Assembly: GCA_964448135.1 (NCBI GenBank)
Contig: CAYUVH010000033.1
Span: 1-45,706, forward strand
Origin: CAYUVH01 sp964448135
GTDB taxonomy: Bacteria; Verrucomicrobiota; Verrucomicrobiia; Limisphaerales; UBA8199
Length of the DNA stretch: 45,706 bases
Direction of reading: 5' to 3'
Positions 33,196-41,205 of this stretch are shown here, in pieces. Position 1 is the stretch's first letter. Each line of letters starts with the position of its first letter. Under the pieces are notes generated by a model that ran no database searches, was not told the origin of the DNA, and saw only the letters and a list, made by a program, of their open reading frames with translations. The translations under genes and the position numbers were made by a program.

Positions 33196-34653
33196 TTACG
33201 AAAGGATGTCCTTGACCACCTGTCCATGGACGTCCGTCAGGCGGAAGTCGCGCCCTTGGGAGCGGAAGGTCAGGCGTTCGTGATCGAAACCCAGCAAATG
33301 GAGGATGGTGGCCTGGAGATCGTGGATGTGGACTTTGTCGCGCACCACCGAGAAGCCGAGTTCGTCGGTTTCGCCGTAGGTAATGCCGTGTTTCACGCCC
33401 CCACCGGCGAGGAACAAGGTGAAGCAATCCGGGTAATGATCGCGGCCGAGAATCTGGCTGGCGGCGGTGCGGCCTTCGCGGAAGGGCGTGCGTCCGAATT
33501 CGCCGCCCCAAACGATCAGGGTATCATCGAGCAAACCGCGCTGGCGCAGATCGCGAATGAGCGCGGCGACCGGTTTGTCCGTTTGGGCGCATTTTTTGGT
33601 GAGGCCGTCCTGGATGCCCTCAGCCTCGTGGGTGCCGTGGAAATCCCAGCCCCAGTCGAAGAGTTGGACGAAGCGGACGTTTTGTTCCACGAGCCGCCGC
33701 GCGAGCAGGCAGTTATTGGCAAAGCTGGCGCCGCCCGGAGTTGCGCCGTACGCATCCAGCGTGGCCTTGGATTCGCGCGAAATGTCCATGACTTCCGGCA
33801 CCGAGACTTGCATGCGGTAGGCCAGTTCGTATTGGGCAATGCGCGTGACGGTCTCGGGGTGGCCGAGTTCGCGGGCTTCAGCCTCGTTGAGGTCGTGCAG
33901 GGCGTCAAGGGTGCGGCGGCGCATGGCGCGGTCCATCCCCGGCGGATCGGAGACGTAGAGGACCGGGTCCCCTTTGGAGCGGCATTGCACACCTTGAAAC
34001 ACGGAAGGCAGGAAGCCGCTGCCCCACGCGCCCGGACCGGCGCTGGGTTGCACACCGCTGGAGATGAGCACCACGAAACCCGGAAGATTTTCGTTCTCCG
34101 AACCCAGCCCGTACGTGACCCAGGAACCCATCGACGGCCGGCCCTGCCGGGGCGAGCCGGTGAACAGCAGCAACTCCGCCGGCGTGTGATTGAACTGGTC
34201 CGTGTTCATGGACTTGATGACGCACAACTCGTCGGCGATATCGTGAAAATTCGGGATGGCGTCGGACATCCAGATGCCGCTCTTGCCGTATTGGGCGAAC
34301 GTGTGCGGCGTGCCCATGAGCTTGGGAACACCGGAGGTGAAGGCGAAGCGGCGGCCTTTCAGGAATTCGTCCGGGCAGGGCTTGTCGTTCCACTTGACCA
34401 GCTCGGGTTTGTAATCGAAAAGGTCGAGGTGAGGCGGGCCGCCAGACATGTGAAGATAAATGACCCTTTTGACCTTCGGCTCGAAATGCGGCTTTTTCGG
34501 CGCGAGCGGATTGATGGCCGCGGCGGGCGCGAGTCCTCCAAGACTCCGACCCATCATGCTGGCCAGGGCGATGGCGCCCAGGCTGAACTGGCCGGCGCTC
34601 TTGAGGAAGCTGCGCCGGGTGAAGTTTTGGAGCTGTTCGAGTTGTGGGGTCAT
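33196..34653 (-). CDS. DUF1501 protein with Tat signal
   Basis: This 485-residue exported protein has a twin-arginine signal (TRRSFLKSAGQFSLGAIALA, residues 11-30). It matches DUF1501, a sulfatase/alkaline-phosphatase-fold family abundant in Planctomycetes and Verrucomicrobia: KRVIYLHMSGGPPHLDLFDY, IWMSDAIPNFHDIADELCVI, SMNTDQFNHTPAELLLFTGS, and VWGGEFGRTPF and GRDHYPDCFTLFLAGGGVKHG. Function is unproven; members sit next to PSD1 proteins, as here, with a 4-bp overlap (ATGA at 34650-34653). I use the ATG at 34653 because it places the RR motif 12 residues in. Likely periplasmic polymer turnover. Confidence 0.9.
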   Translation of the reverse strand: MTPQLEQLQNFTRRSFLKSAGQFSLGAIALASMMGRSLGGLAPAAAINPLAPKKPHFEPKVKRVIYLHMSGGPPHLDLFDYKPELVKWNDKPCPDEFLKGRRFAFTSGVPKLMGTPHTFAQYGKSGIWMSDAIPNFHDIADELCVIKSMNTDQFNHTPAELLLFTGSPRQGRPSMGSWVTYGLGSENENLPGFVVLISSGVQPSAGPGAWGSGFLPSVFQGVQCRSKGDPVLYVSDPPGMDRAMRRRTLDALHDLNEAEARELGHPETVTRIAQYELAYRMQVSVPEVMDISRESKATLDAYGATPGGASFANNCLLARRLVEQNVRFVQLFDWGWDFHGTHEAEGIQDGLTKKCAQTDKPVAALIRDLRQRGLLDDTLIVWGGEFGRTPFREGRTAASQILGRDHYPDCFTLFLAGGGVKHGITYGETDELGFSVVRDKVHIHDLQATILHLLGFDHERLTFRSQGRDFRLTDVHGQVVKDILS

Positions 34654-37600
34654 GGGCGCATGAGAAATTCGTCGAGGTTCAGCAGGACGTTGGCCACGGC
34701 GGTGCACGCGGCGAGTTCGGCGGGATCGTGCTTACCTTCGGGTTTGGAAGCTGAAGATTCGACCGTGCCCGCGAACTCTTTTGCCTTCGCCGGATCCTGG
34801 ACGTATGCCGCGCGGGTTTCGTCGTAAAGTCGCACCAAACGTTTCGATTCGGTTTTTGTTGGCGGCCGTACAAGACACAACGTGAAACCGAAATCGATTT
34901 TTTCAGCGACGCTCCCCTTGGCCGTGGAGATGCGGCGTCCCAGTGCCTGGGCGGCCTCCACGTAGACGGGATCGTTCAGCGTGACGAGCGCTTGCAAAGG
35001 AGTATTGCTGCGGGGTCGGCGCAGTGCGCAGACCTCGCGGTTCGGCGCGTCGAAGGTCGCCATGGAGGGGTAGGGACTGGTGCGGCGCCACTCGACATAA
35101 AGCGCGCGGCGGTAGCGATCCTCGCCGGTGCTGGTTTTCCAATCGAGCGAACCCCCGAACGCGGCGGCGAGGCCGAGCGCCGGCTGCGGCGGCCGGACCG
35201 AGACGCCATACATTTTGCGGCTCAACAAACCGCTGACGGCCAGGGCCTGATCGCGCACGACTTCGGCCGACGTGCGGAAGCGGGGGCCGCGGGCGAGGAG
35301 GAGATTCTCGGGATCACGTTCCTCCAAAACGGCGGTGACGCGCGAGGATTGCTGATAGGTGGCGGAGGTGACGAGCAGTTTGAGGAAGGCCTTGATATCC
35401 CAGGTAGCGGTCGGGTGAGCCGCGGATGAATGCGTGGCCTCGCCGTCGCGGAGCTGGCAGGCCAGCCAGTCGAGGAGTTCGGGGTGCGTGGGGCGGTCGC
35501 CCTGCGAACCGAAGTCTTCCGTCGTGCGCACGATGCCGGTGCCGAAAATTTGTTCCCACAAACGATTGGCCAGCACGCGCGCAGTGAGCGGATTGTCGTT
35601 GTCCACCAACCAATGAGCCAGGGCCAGGCGATTCGGCACGGGATCTTTGAGCGGCGGAAAGACGGCCGGAACGCCCTCGATGACTTCGTCGCCCAGGGCC
35701 TGAAAGTTGCCCCGGAGTTGAATGTGAGTTTTGCGGCGCTTGGCGCCGGTCAACTCGCGCATGACCGGGACGGTGTCGGGCTTCATGTCCGCGAGTTCCT
35801 TTTTGAGGGTTCGCAGGCGTTCGCGCTCGGGCTTAAGCTCCGGCGCCACGTTCGCGAGGTAATAAGCGGACAGATCGGCTCGCTGCTGCTCGCTGCGCTC
35901 GGCTGCTGGTTGCGAGAGGATTCTCAGCATCTCCCCGGGAATTTGCGCGTACTGGGAGATGCGCTCGTCGTCCGAAATGCTGACGCGGATCAATGCGGGC
36001 GGCGGTCGGACGCGTTGGGCAAACTGATCCAGGGTCAACCGAAGCTGCAAGCCTGCCGGGATCAGCACCGGTTTCGCGGGAACCAGTGTCAGCGAGTGTG
36101 TTTTGGCATCATCGAATTCGACCTTCCATCCATTCTTAGGATCGGGCTTTCCGGTGAGAACGCTTTTAAGATTGGATTCCGGGGACCCGGAATCGACATA
36201 CGCCGCCGTGAGTGTAATTTCCTGTGATCCGTCCAGGGCAAAGGCCGAGCTGGGCTTGGGAGGTTTCGCCACGACTTTCTGCCAGACCGGCGCGCGTTTC
36301 TCGTCCAGTACCACCAGGCGAAAGTCGCTCAGGCGTGTCTGGAGCTTGCTGTCCGTGCGATTCCAAATGACGATGCGGTCAATCGCCTGTTGGTTTTTCA
36401 AATCCAGTTCCCACCAGGGGTTTTCGGAAGTCTCGGTGTGGGTGGTGGATTTGGCGCCGTAAAAATCGCCGTCCGTATTGCCATCATTGGCCAGTTTGGC
36501 GGGAGCTTCGAAGGCAGTGCTGCTTTGCGAAGCTTCTCCTCGGCGCGCCAGGTTATCCTCGCCGCTGAATACCTGGACTTCAGCCAGTGACAGAATTCTT
36601 TCCTTGCCCGGCAACTCGATGCGGACAAAACGTCCGGACATACGATTGGTGGCCGGGCCCGTGAATTTTGCGGAGACATGGGTGATCGAATAAGCGCGAT
36701 TGAGTTTCTGGCCGGGCTCGGAGGTGTCGGAGGACGGGAGAGCTTCGATGCGGATGGCGGCAAGCTTGTGAGGAACTTGGTTGGACGGCGCGGAATTTTC
36801 GGGGCCGACCGCCAGGTTCAGCGTGTAGGCTTCGGCCTGTTGTTGGGCCGCGAGCTGGATGCGATTCCCGGATTCGGAGGTGATTGCTCCGCCATGCTGC
36901 GCGGCGAGAGTCATTGGGCGGGCCGTGAACCACTGGTGGTCACCGGAAAGGCTTTGTTCCCAGGCAGCTTGCGAAGCCAGTGACGCGGGCGTGGGCGCGT
37001 GGAATTTCTTTTCGATGTCCGCAATTTCATTTTGCCATTTGCCGCGCTTCGCGTTGTCCTCGGGCGAAAGGATTTCTAGCAGCGGCCTTTCATCCTTCAG
37101 ATCAGCGTCTTCGGTATTATTGAAGATGGCGAACGCGCGGAAGTACTCCTGCTGCGAGATGGGATCGTATTTGTGGTTGTGGCATTGCGCGCAGCCCATC
37201 GAAACCGCCATCCAAACCGCCAGGGTCGTGTTCACCCGGTCCACGACGGCCACATTGCGGAACTCCTCGTCGTCAGTGCCGCCCTCGTTGTTGGTCATCG
37301 TATTGCGATGGAAGGCCGTGGCCACGCGGTCTTCCTCCGTGGCGCCGGGGAGCAAATCGCCGGCGATTTGTTCGATGGTGAAACGGTCGAAGGGTTTGTT
37401 GGCGTTGAGGGCTTTGATGACGTAATCACGAAAGGCCCAGATCACGCGGGGCGGATCGTCCGCGTAACCGGCGGAATCAGCGTACCGCGCGAGGTCCAGC
37501 CACAAGCGCGCCCAATGTTCGCCGAACGCGGGCTTGGCCAGCAATCGGTCCACCAGATGCTCATACGCCAGAGGGCTCCCATCATGCAGGAACTGTTCCA

Positions 37601-38189
37601 CTTCTTCCGGCGTCGGTGGCAGGCCCGTGAGATCCAGCGAAACCCGGCGGATCAAGGTGCGCCGGTCCGCCGGTTGGGACGGCTTCAAATGTTCGCGCTC
37701 AAGGCGGGCGAGGATGAAAGCATCAATCGGGTTGCGCGACACGCCGTTGCTTTTGACGGCGGGCACCGGCGGTCGGACTGGCTTCACATACGACCAATGC
37801 GCGGCATAAGGAGCGCCCACCGCAATCCACGAGCGCAGAGTTTGGATTTGGTTCGGCGTCAGTGTCTTGCCCGATTGAACCGGCGGCATGCGATCATCCG
37901 GATCGCTGGCGGTGACGCGGGCAAACACCTCGCTTTTTTCAGGCGCGCCCGGCACCACCGGCAGCGAACCAGACTTCGCGGGCTTCAAAGCTTCGCTGCG
38001 TTCATCGAGGCGCAGCCTTCCCTTGCGGGAGCCATCATCCGGCCCGTGGCACTTGAAGCAATTCTCCGTAAGAATCGGCCGGACATCCCGATTGAAATCA
38101 ATTTGAGGCGCGGCGTCCTTCGCGGTCGCGGCAGAGCAGGGGGAGGCGAGAACGGAAATTACCAGGAACAGTGCGGGGACGCATCTCAC
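34650..38189 (-). CDS. PSD1 protein: cytochrome-like, DUF1549, F5/8-type C and DUF1553 domains
   Basis: This 1179-residue secreted protein has a signal peptide (about residues 1-21). The N-terminal cytochrome-like domain has CFKCHGPDDGSRKGRLRLDE (CxxCH at 44-48). DUF1549 (PSCyt2) follows, with NPIDAFILARLEREHLKPSQ, a second heme-type CAQCHNHKYDP and DLLPGATEEDRVATAFHRNT. A discoidin-like F5/8 type C domain lies in the middle (LARRGEASQSSTAFEAPAKL, WWELDLKNQQAIDRIVIWNR). DUF1553 (PSD1) ends the protein (RLALAHWLVDNDNPLTARVL, WDIKAFLKLLVTSATYQQSS). The likely start is the GTG at 38187-38189; the 76 residues upstream translate a repeat element. It is coupled to DUF1501. Electron transfer plus carbohydrate binding is inferred. 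Confidence 0.88.
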   Translation of the reverse strand: MRCVPALFLVISVLASPCSAATAKDAAPQIDFNRDVRPILTENCFKCHGPDDGSRKGRLRLDERSEALKPAKSGSLPVVPGAPEKSEVFARVTASDPDDRMPPVQSGKTLTPNQIQTLRSWIAVGAPYAAHWSYVKPVRPPVPAVKSNGVSRNPIDAFILARLEREHLKPSQPADRRTLIRRVSLDLTGLPPTPEEVEQFLHDGSPLAYEHLVDRLLAKPAFGEHWARLWLDLARYADSAGYADDPPRVIWAFRDYVIKALNANKPFDRFTIEQIAGDLLPGATEEDRVATAFHRNTMTNNEGGTDDEEFRNVAVVDRVNTTLAVWMAVSMGCAQCHNHKYDPISQQEYFRAFAIFNNTEDADLKDERPLLEILSPEDNAKRGKWQNEIADIEKKFHAPTPASLASQAAWEQSLSGDHQWFTARPMTLAAQHGGAITSESGNRIQLAAQQQAEAYTLNLAVGPENSAPSNQVPHKLAAIRIEALPSSDTSEPGQKLNRAYSITHVSAKFTGPATNRMSGRFVRIELPGKERILSLAEVQVFSGEDNLARRGEASQSSTAFEAPAKLANDGNTDGDFYGAKSTTHTETSENPWWELDLKNQQAIDRIVIWNRTDSKLQTRLSDFRLVVLDEKRAPVWQKVVAKPPKPSSAFALDGSQEITLTAAYVDSGSPESNLKSVLTGKPDPKNGWKVEFDDAKTHSLTLVPAKPVLIPAGLQLRLTLDQFAQRVRPPPALIRVSISDDERISQYAQIPGEMLRILSQPAAERSEQQRADLSAYYLANVAPELKPERERLRTLKKELADMKPDTVPVMRELTGAKRRKTHIQLRGNFQALGDEVIEGVPAVFPPLKDPVPNRLALAHWLVDNDNPLTARVLANRLWEQIFGTGIVRTTEDFGSQGDRPTHPELLDWLACQLRDGEATHSSAAHPTATWDIKAFLKLLVTSATYQQSSRVTAVLEERDPENLLLARGPRFRTSAEVVRDQALAVSGLLSRKMYGVSVRPPQPALGLAAAFGGSLDWKTSTGEDRYRRALYVEWRRTSPYPSMATFDAPNREVCALRRPRSNTPLQALVTLNDPVYVEAAQALGRRISTAKGSVAEKIDFGFTLCLVRPPTKTESKRLVRLYDETRAAYVQDPAKAKEFAGTVESSASKPEGKHDPAELAACTAVANVLLNLDEFLMRP

Positions 38190-38194
38190 TTTCT

Positions 38195-38292
38195 GTGTAG
38201 TCCCGGAGGGACTTCCGAAAATGGCCCAGGCTTTCAAGCCTGGGACCGGTGGCCAAAGGAGCAGAAAGTCCCGCAGGGACGACAGAAAAGGC
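38195..38292. repeat. Triple-hairpin element (GTCCCgnaGGGAC type)
   Basis: Three stems in order: AGTCCC-GGA-GGGACT (38199-38213), CCCAGGCTT-TC-AAGCCTGGG (38225-38244) and GTCCC-GCA-GGGAC (38268-38280). The outer parts are roughly symmetrical (TTCTGTGTAGTCCC against GGGACGACAGAAA). It adjoins the PSD1 start and extends its frame to 38417. Confidence 0.8.
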
Positions 38293-38522
38293 TGCAAACA
38301 TCTTCCCGGCCAAAAAGCGGGATGCGGCCGCAGGTCGGCACCCCTTCCGCGAGGTGACTTCCAGAGCCGGAAACGTGTCCTGAGGCGCATCGGCACAATA
38401 AGCGGGAGCAAGTTCATTCGCTTGATTCCGGCTTCATAATGCGTCGCCCAATCTAAACTATTCGGTGCGGCGGGTCACGGGGAAACCCTGCCTGTTACCA
38501 CAAGGGGACGAAGCTCGCCACT

Positions 38523-38674
38523 GCCCCGGAGCGCGCCCGTCCCCGGGCGCAGCAACGTAACAATGCGCTGTCGTGTCGGGAGTTACGAAGATTTCCGCTG
38601 CCGTAATCATTCAAGTAACTAAACGCCGGATTGCTTTTGTACGTTGCCGTGGCCGGGGACGGCCACGCTCCGTT
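38523..38674. repeat. Dispersed element, family B (copy 2)
   Basis: CCCCGGAGCGCGCCCGTCCC at the left and GTGGCCGGGGACGGCCACGC at the right form imperfect inverted ends. The interior keeps CGCAGCAACGTA, GAAGATTTCCGCTG and GGATTGCTTTTGTACGTTGC in the same order as copy 1 at 33042-33178. Confidence 0.8.
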
Positions 38675-38838
38675 TCGGGGCCAGCGTCCGGATGCACCAA
38701 TCGCCAGGTTGGACCCCCATATTTTGAGGCTTCCGGCCATCCAGTTGTGCGGAATGCCAAAACGAATCCCGCCTTCATCCCTCTGATTGAAAAGAACTCG
38801 AAAGTATTTTTGTCCACTTGAGCCCCGGCTTACGACTT

Positions 38839-39429
38839 ATGGATAGACAACGAATGGAATCGGACCCCAGTCAACTGGTGCGGGAGTTCCGCCACGGCGA
38901 CCACGCCGCGGCGGTGCGGCTGATCGAATTGTTTTATGAACGGGTTTACAACTTTCTGTATCGCCTCGCCGGCAGCGAGCCCGACGCCGCCGATCTCACC
39001 CAGCAGACCTTCACCCGCGTCTGGCAACGGCTGTCCACCTTCGAAGGCCGGTCGTCCGTTTCCTCCTGGATTCATGGCATCGCCTACCACGTTTATCTGG
39101 ATTGGCGTCGCAAAAATCGCCGACACGAGGAGCGTCCGCCCGAGTGGTGGGACACGCAAGTCAGCCCGGACGCCGCTCCCGACGAATCCCTGACATGCGG
39201 CGATCTGCGCACAACCCTGTTCACCCGCGTGGAGGAGCTCGATCCCGACCTCCGCGCCGTGGTCCATTGCCACTATTACCAGGAGCTCACCTTGCAGGAA
39301 ACCGCCGATGCCCTGGAAGTATCGGCCGGCACGGTAAAAAACCGCCTGCGCCAGGCGGTGGCCGCGCTGCAGAAGAATTTGGCGGAGCCCGGCAAGTCAC
39401 CGCGCCTCTCGCCCTCACAAACCTCATGA
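38839..39429 (+). CDS. ECF-type RNA polymerase sigma factor
   Basis: This 196-residue sigma-70 family protein has region 2 (AAVRLIELFYERVYNFLYRL, then DAADLTQQTFTRVWQRLSTF and SSVSSWIHGIAYHVYLDWRR) and region 4 (VEELDPDLRAVVHCHYYQEL, then TLQETADALEVSAGTVKNRL). It should direct RNA polymerase to a small regulon in response to a signal relayed by the membrane protein encoded next. I start at the ATG at 38839; an in-frame TTG at 38818 is a weaker alternative and another ATG follows at 38854. The stop overlaps the next start (ATGA at 39426-39429). Confidence 0.92.
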   Translation: MDRQRMESDPSQLVREFRHGDHAAAVRLIELFYERVYNFLYRLAGSEPDAADLTQQTFTRVWQRLSTFEGRSSVSSWIHGIAYHVYLDWRRKNRRHEERPPEWWDTQVSPDAAPDESLTCGDLRTTLFTRVEELDPDLRAVVHCHYYQELTLQETADALEVSAGTVKNRLRQAVAALQKNLAEPGKSPRLSPSQTS

Positions 39430-40361
39430 ACCTCTCCGATTCGGAAATCGAAAACCTCCTGCGGAACCCGCCGCGGCATTCCCCGCCCCCCGGGCTGAAG
39501 GAGAAACTCATCGCTGACATTCGTATGCAAACCATGGAAGCGCCCGCTGAATTCAGAACCAGCACCGTTGCCCCGGTCGGCTGGCTTAAACGTTGGTGGC
39601 CGATCTTCGCGCCCGCCGGAATTTCGCTCGCCTGTGCCGCAACGTTGGTGGTGCAACAACAGCGCATCCAGGAACTGGAAGCACAAAAGCAGAGTCCGGG
39701 GCAGGGGACACCCACGGCCGTGCTTGCGGCCGCGGGTGACCGTTCCGGTACCGCCGACGCCGCTGCTTCCGTCGGCGATTACCAACAGGAAATCTCGCGG
39801 CTCAAGGAACAAGTCAGCCAGTTGACTTCCGAAGTCGCGGAGCTTCGCCGAATCAAGGCGCACAATGGCCAGTTGCGCGCCCAACTCGCCGCGCCGGTCC
39901 AGTTGGGGCTTTCCCCGCAGGAAGCCGAAGCGCTGGCCAAAGCGACCGAACGCGCGCAGTCCATCCAGTGCGTCAACAACTTGAAGCAATTTGGACTCGC
40001 GGTTCGTGTGTGGGCCCTGGACAACAACGACATGACCCCGCCGGATGTGATGTCCATGAGCAACGAATTGAGCAGCGTGAAAATCCTGATTTGCCCGGCG
40101 GACAAGGGTCATACAGAGGCGGCAAATTGGGCTTCATGCTCACCGGCCAATTGCTCCTACGACTTCCTGGCGCCCGCCGACAAGGAAGCCGACTCGGAGC
40201 CGGAGCGTGTCCTCTCGCGCTGCCCGATCCACGGCAATGTCGGCCTGTGTGACGGCAGTGTCCAAATGGGAATTGGCCGCACTCATCCGGAGTGGTTCGT
40301 CGAACGTAACGGCAAACTCTATTTCGAGCGCGAACCCAAGGCGCCGGTCAAGCAGCCATGA
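39426..40361 (+). CDS. Hybrid anti-sigma-like membrane protein with pseudopilin-like C-terminus
   Basis: This 311-residue protein probably regulates the upstream sigma factor. The cytoplasmic N-terminus (MNLSDSEIENLLRNPPRHSP, PPGLKEKLIADI) resembles the short anti-sigma segments seen after ECF genes in Verrucomicrobia. A membrane helix lies at about 57-76, and a coiled coil at about 118-155. Residues 174-282 look like the C-terminal part of pseudopilins (DUF1559-like): ATERAQSIQCVNNLKQFGLA, VRVWALDNND, LICPADK and CDGSVQMG. The usual pilin N-terminus (FTLIELLVVIAI) is absent. It overlaps the next gene by 4 bp. The fused-function interpretation is inference. Confidence 0.75.
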   Translation: MNLSDSEIENLLRNPPRHSPPPGLKEKLIADIRMQTMEAPAEFRTSTVAPVGWLKRWWPIFAPAGISLACAATLVVQQQRIQELEAQKQSPGQGTPTAVLAAAGDRSGTADAAASVGDYQQEISRLKEQVSQLTSEVAELRRIKAHNGQLRAQLAAPVQLGLSPQEAEALAKATERAQSIQCVNNLKQFGLAVRVWALDNNDMTPPDVMSMSNELSSVKILICPADKGHTEAANWASCSPANCSYDFLAPADKEADSEPERVLSRCPIHGNVGLCDGSVQMGIGRTHPEWFVERNGKLYFEREPKAPVKQP

Positions 40362-41065
40362 ACTTTCGGCAAATCACTACCCTTTGTCTCTGCATTCTCT
40401 GCGGCGCGCTCGTCTGGGCCGCCTGGTCGCGGCAGCACAAGCTGGATGAACTCCGTCTTAACCAGGCGCAATACCAGGAGCTGGCCGCGCAGGCCGAACG
40501 TGACGCCCATGCCGCCCGTGATCGGCGCGGCGCGGGCGCTGCCGATGTGGCCGTGCCTCTCGAACTGCTGCAACTGCGCAACCAGGTCGCACGACTCTCG
40601 GCCGAGAAACGCGAGTTGGCCGGCGCTGCCACCGAGAGCCAACAATTGCGCCGTGAACTCGACTCCCGCCCTAAGCCCGCCCCCGGCTCCGGGCCCGCGG
40701 GAATGACCAACTACCTCCGGTTGTCTCAGGCCAAATGGATGGGTTACCACACGCCCGAGGACACTCTGCAATCGCTGATGTGGGCCACCTCAAACCACGA
40801 CGCGGAAAAGCTGTTGGAGGCCATCGTGCCGGAGACCGCGAAATACCTGCGCGAAAAAATCGAGAGGGAGGGCAGGGAAGAGTTCTTCAAGAGCGAACAG
40901 ATGCCTCCCGGTTATGCCGTCGTCGGCAAGGAACCGCCGCGATCGCACGGACCGGATGAGCCTGAGGAAATCGTCCTGCACGTGCAAATCACCCCCGAAA
41001 TCCCACCCAGTTCCTTTTCCTTCAGGAATATCAACGGGCAATGGAAATTGACTGACACTCCCTGA
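40358..41065 (+). CDS. Membrane-anchored coiled-coil protein of the sigma operon
   Basis: This 235-residue protein has an N-terminal membrane helix (about residues 5-23). A coiled-coil stretch follows (about 27-105; ELRLNQAQYQELAAQAERDA, LLQLRNQVARLSAEKRELAG), then a Pro-rich linker and a C-terminal domain of about 115 residues (TNYLRLSQAKWMGYHTPEDT, LQSLMWATSNHDAEKLLEAI). The C-terminal end FSFRNINGQWKLTDTP looks like a secreted NTF2/DUF-type beta module. I do not know the family name. Its position third in the sigma operon and its coiled coil suggest it pairs with the anti-sigma-like protein. Confidence 0.65.
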   Translation: MNFRQITTLCLCILCGALVWAAWSRQHKLDELRLNQAQYQELAAQAERDAHAARDRRGAGAADVAVPLELLQLRNQVARLSAEKRELAGAATESQQLRRELDSRPKPAPGSGPAGMTNYLRLSQAKWMGYHTPEDTLQSLMWATSNHDAEKLLEAIVPETAKYLREKIEREGREEFFKSEQMPPGYAVVGKEPPRSHGPDEPEEIVLHVQITPEIPPSSFSFRNINGQWKLTDTP

Positions 41066-41205
41066 ATCTCGGCATGTTTATCCCGTTCTGAACCGCAGCT
41101 GCCGGAACCGGTATGATGGCCTCCGGTTTTTGTGCGCCGGCGGCATGGTAACGCGGTGTCCCTATCCACTTGCCGCACGGTTGTCCTCTGCTAGTGTGGC
41201 CACGG

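Larger units (their letters stand above)
38190..38838. other. Divergent intergenic region with two repeat elements
   Basis: This 649-bp gap holds the promoters of the PSD1 operon (leftward) and the sigma-factor operon (rightward). It contains the triple-hairpin element at 38195-38292 and the family B element at 38523-38674. Between 38675 and 38838 the sequence is more AT-rich and is where a sigma-operon promoter is expected. I could not place one with confidence. Confidence 0.5.

Noticed and set aside
32910..33227. N-terminal extension of the SleB-like gene
   Set aside because: It lacks a signal peptide at its front and overlaps the family B repeat; the ATG at 32909 gives a clean signal peptide.
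33022..34827. Plus-strand open frame of about 600 codons
   Set aside because: Antisense to DUF1501, whose Tat signal and family motifs are clear on the minus strand.
37173..38357. Plus-strand open frame of about 390 codons
   Set aside because: Antisense to the PSD1 gene; Arg/His-rich and without a domain.
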